DNA of 64,000 nt from SOJZ01 sp964556565. Lineage in GTDB: Archaea; Thermoproteota; Bathyarchaeia; Bathyarchaeales; Bathyarchaeaceae. A program made the position numbers and the translations under genes. The notes under the pieces are model-generated. The model worked only from the letters and a program-made list of their open reading frames with translations. It searched no databases and was not told where the DNA came from. Location of the stretch: contig CAZKWF010000002.1 of NCBI GenBank assembly GCA_964556565.1, positions 62,001 through 126,000 of the forward strand, given 5' to 3'. Positions 62,623 through 64,000 of the stretch are shown here, piece after piece. Numbering within the stretch: position 1 is the first letter of the stretch; every line of letters starts with the position of its first letter.

Positions 62623-62725
62623 ATCTATGGATGCATGCAGGAAAAAGTGGAACAACATAGAGCAAAAGGCAACCACAGAGCCATGTATTCAAAGTTGAGT
62701 GAATTGCGAAAATGAACTGAACTGG

Positions 62726-63121
62726 TTAACCTTTCGTCCGCGTTATTTTCGTTCTGCCCAAAATGCGCCAGTATTCAACTTCAACACCGGAGACAAGCTT
62801 TGACTTTAATCCTTTCTCTTCAGGCAAGGGGGCTTCAAATATTTCATATGTTTCTAGGTCCATCACCTGAACAGCCGACGGCAATATCGCAACGACTTGA
62901 CCTCCCTTTTTCTCAATGAGAGGCACTTCAGCTTGTGCACTAACCGGCTTGACAAACGTTCTTTTTGCTCCATCAAACGTGCCTATAGCTACGATTCTCG
63001 CCTTTGCAGAGCCGTGTTTTCCCGGCTTTGACTTTGTTACACTGACGATGCGGCATGGTTCTCCGTCAACGATTACGTAACTGCCAACTCTCAAGGCTCC
63101 TACTTCCATGGGCTTACTCAT
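62726..63121 (-). CDS. eif5a: Translation factor aIF5A
   Basis: 131 residues. SKPGKHGSAKARIVAIG carries the lysine that becomes hypusine. An N-terminal SH3-like domain and a C-terminal OB domain follow the usual layout. A TATA-like ATTTATAG lies ~40 bases upstream. Confidence 0.96.
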   Translation of the reverse strand: MSKPMEVGALRVGSYVIVDGEPCRIVSVTKSKPGKHGSAKARIVAIGTFDGAKRTFVKPVSAQAEVPLIEKKGGQVVAILPSAVQVMDLETYEIFEAPLPEEKGLKSKLVSGVEVEYWRILGRTKITRTKG

Positions 63122-63150
63122 TTTTCTTTCACCTTGTCACACAGCAATTC

Positions 63151-63229
63151 TTACAACGTGATTTATAGATTAAGGTATCGCTGTAACGTTGTAAATTAAC
63201 AGATGAATTAACCATTTAAATAGTTAATT
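63151..63229. promoter_or_regulatory. Inverted repeats around the aIF5A/NAD kinase promoters
   Basis: TTACAACG (63151-63158) and CGTTGTAA (63187-63194) flank the aIF5A TATA box. AATTAAC (63206-63212) and GTTAATT (63223-63229) flank a TTTAAA box ~45 bases before the NAD kinase ATG. They could be operators; the region is AT-rich, so the second could be chance. Confidence 0.3.
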
Positions 63230-63263
63230 TTCAGCATTCTCTTATATCAGGTTTAAGCAGTAA

Positions 63264-64000
63264 ATGTTAGTCGTTGCGTTGGAGGAAATAGGACTGTTTA
63301 ATACCGTGGGTTTAGTTGCACGCGTTGACCGAAAAGCTGCGTTGAAACTTGCAACAGAACTGCTAACTCACCTCGAAGCTAAAGGACTGTCTATATTTCT
63401 TGAGACAAAACTAGCAAGGCATATCAACAAGACCGAGGCCGCCTTGCCGCTGAAAAAAATGACGCCTGATCTAATCGTCACAATAGGCGGCGACGGCACC
63501 ATCCTGAGAACATGCCTTCAAATTCCGAAGCCTGAACCCCCCATTCTAGCCATTAACATGGGTGTGCGAGGTTTCCTAGCAGAAGTCAATCCTGAAGAAG
63601 GGTTAGATGCATTGGACAAATGTTTGGAAGGAAAATTCATGCTTGAACGTTACATGAAACTTGCAGCTTTTATAGCAGGCACCCGACTGCCCGACGGTTT
63701 GAATGAAGTTTTCATCACGTCCCACGCACCAGCTAAGCTTTTGTACGCTAGAATATGGAAGGATGGTGAGGCGGTGGCAGAATGTCGAGCTGACGGAGTA
63801 GTGGTTGCGTCCCAAGCTGGCTCAACGGGATATTCGTTGTCGGGAGGGGGTCCAGTGTTGGACCCGGAAGTTGACGCTTTCGTTTTAACTCCTATTTGTC
63901 CGCTCACCGTTTTTCATCCTATAGTTTTTTCTGCAAAATCCACAGTTAGCATTGAGCTTCTTAAACCTAAAAGGGCGGTTGTGGTGATTGACGGGGATTA
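63264..64000 (+). CDS. nadK: NAD kinase, 5' part
   Basis: Phosphorylates NAD to NADP. The frame is open to the window end. VTIGGDGTILRTC (GGDGT ATP-binding motif), MGVRGFLAEV, LNEVFITSH and ASQAGSTGYSLSGGGPV are diagnostic. ATG at 63264 or GTG at 63306 (VGLVARVDRKAAL); the latter better matches the usual N-terminus. The C-terminal end lies outside. Confidence 0.92.
   Translation, partial: MLVVALEEIGLFNTVGLVARVDRKAALKLATELLTHLEAKGLSIFLETKLARHINKTEAALPLKKMTPDLIVTIGGDGTILRTCLQIPKPEPPILAINMGVRGFLAEVNPEEGLDALDKCLEGKFMLERYMKLAAFIAGTRLPDGLNEVFITSHAPAKLLYARIWKDGEAVAECRADGVVVASQAGSTGYSLSGGGPVLDPEVDAFVLTPICPLTVFHPIVFSAKSTVSIELLKPKRAVVVIDGD

Noticed and set aside
1..64000. CRISPR arrays, insertion sequences, rRNA genes
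   Set aside because: I looked for regularly spaced repeats, transposase motifs and rRNA signatures and saw none.

Overview
This window is archaeal chromosomal DNA. It carries TFB, TFS, RpoL and RpoF, eukaryote-like ribosomal proteins (S8e, S27e, L44e, L21e, L10e), SRP19 and SRP54, Gar1 and Nop10, aIF2-alpha and aIF5A, PCNA, GINS, a two-subunit primase, RadB, diphthamide genes and CDP-archaeol synthase. The gene mix (tetrahydromethanopterin-linked Fae, aldehyde:ferredoxin oxidoreductase, B12-dependent RNR, EtfAB/acyl-CoA dehydrogenase) fits an anaerobic member of the Bathyarchaeia/TACK side of the Archaea. That placement is inference from gene content, not from a tree.

Layout. 1-4.5 kb: Dph5 3' end, DUF357, FAD synthase and riboflavin kinase; a broken LysE-type exporter; adenylate kinase; an integrase relic at the 3' end of tRNA-Leu. 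4.5-9.1 kb: inositol-phosphatase-family enzyme, phosphoesterase, tRNA genes (CAU with a small odd intron, Ala, His), a very basic mini-gene, membrane proteins, TrmI. 9.1-17.3 kb: a metabolic island with a DapA-family aldolase fused to a formaldehyde-activating enzyme (Fae), divergent from an aldehyde:ferredoxin oxidoreductase, then an unrecognised 427-residue protein and etfB-etfA-acyl-CoA dehydrogenase. 17.3-28.9 kb: TFB/Gar1, SRP19, S8e, NrdJ, tRNA-Pro, FAD oxidoreductase, dTMP kinase, HD hydrolase, a PAC4-like small protein, endonuclease III. 28.9-38.6 kb: Clp1/Grc3-like kinase, RNase H-fold protein, RadB, CarS, topoisomerase I, GcvT, then PAC2, Nop10, aIF2-alpha, S27e, L44e. 38.9-46.8 kb: replication and expression block (GINS, PriS, PriL, PCNA, TFS, DUF99, RpoL, Csl4, METTL5-like, Dph2). 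47-57 kb: PEP synthase with a Cys-rich insertion, L10e, dCMP deaminase, GNAT, HemK-like, KsgA, DUF655, RpoF, L21e, Pus10, SRP54. 57-64 kb: small regulators, a second PAC2 protein with Hsp20, an acidic/basic mini-ORF pair, a long non-coding stretch with a foldable element, a peptide:N-glycanase-like protein, an MFS transporter, aIF5A and the NAD kinase 5' part.

The most notable items are: the aldolase-Fae fusion, whose aldolase half lacks the arginine expected of true DapA and which may release formaldehyde and hand it directly to Fae; the primase subunits, whose conserved N-termini can only be reached from AUA (PriS) and CUG (PriL) starts; the PNGase-like transglutaminase-fold protein; the palindromic TGCATGCA motif that recurs in non-coding DNA; and the integrase relic whose recognisable part ends at one such palindrome. 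I saw no CRISPR array, insertion sequence or rRNA gene.
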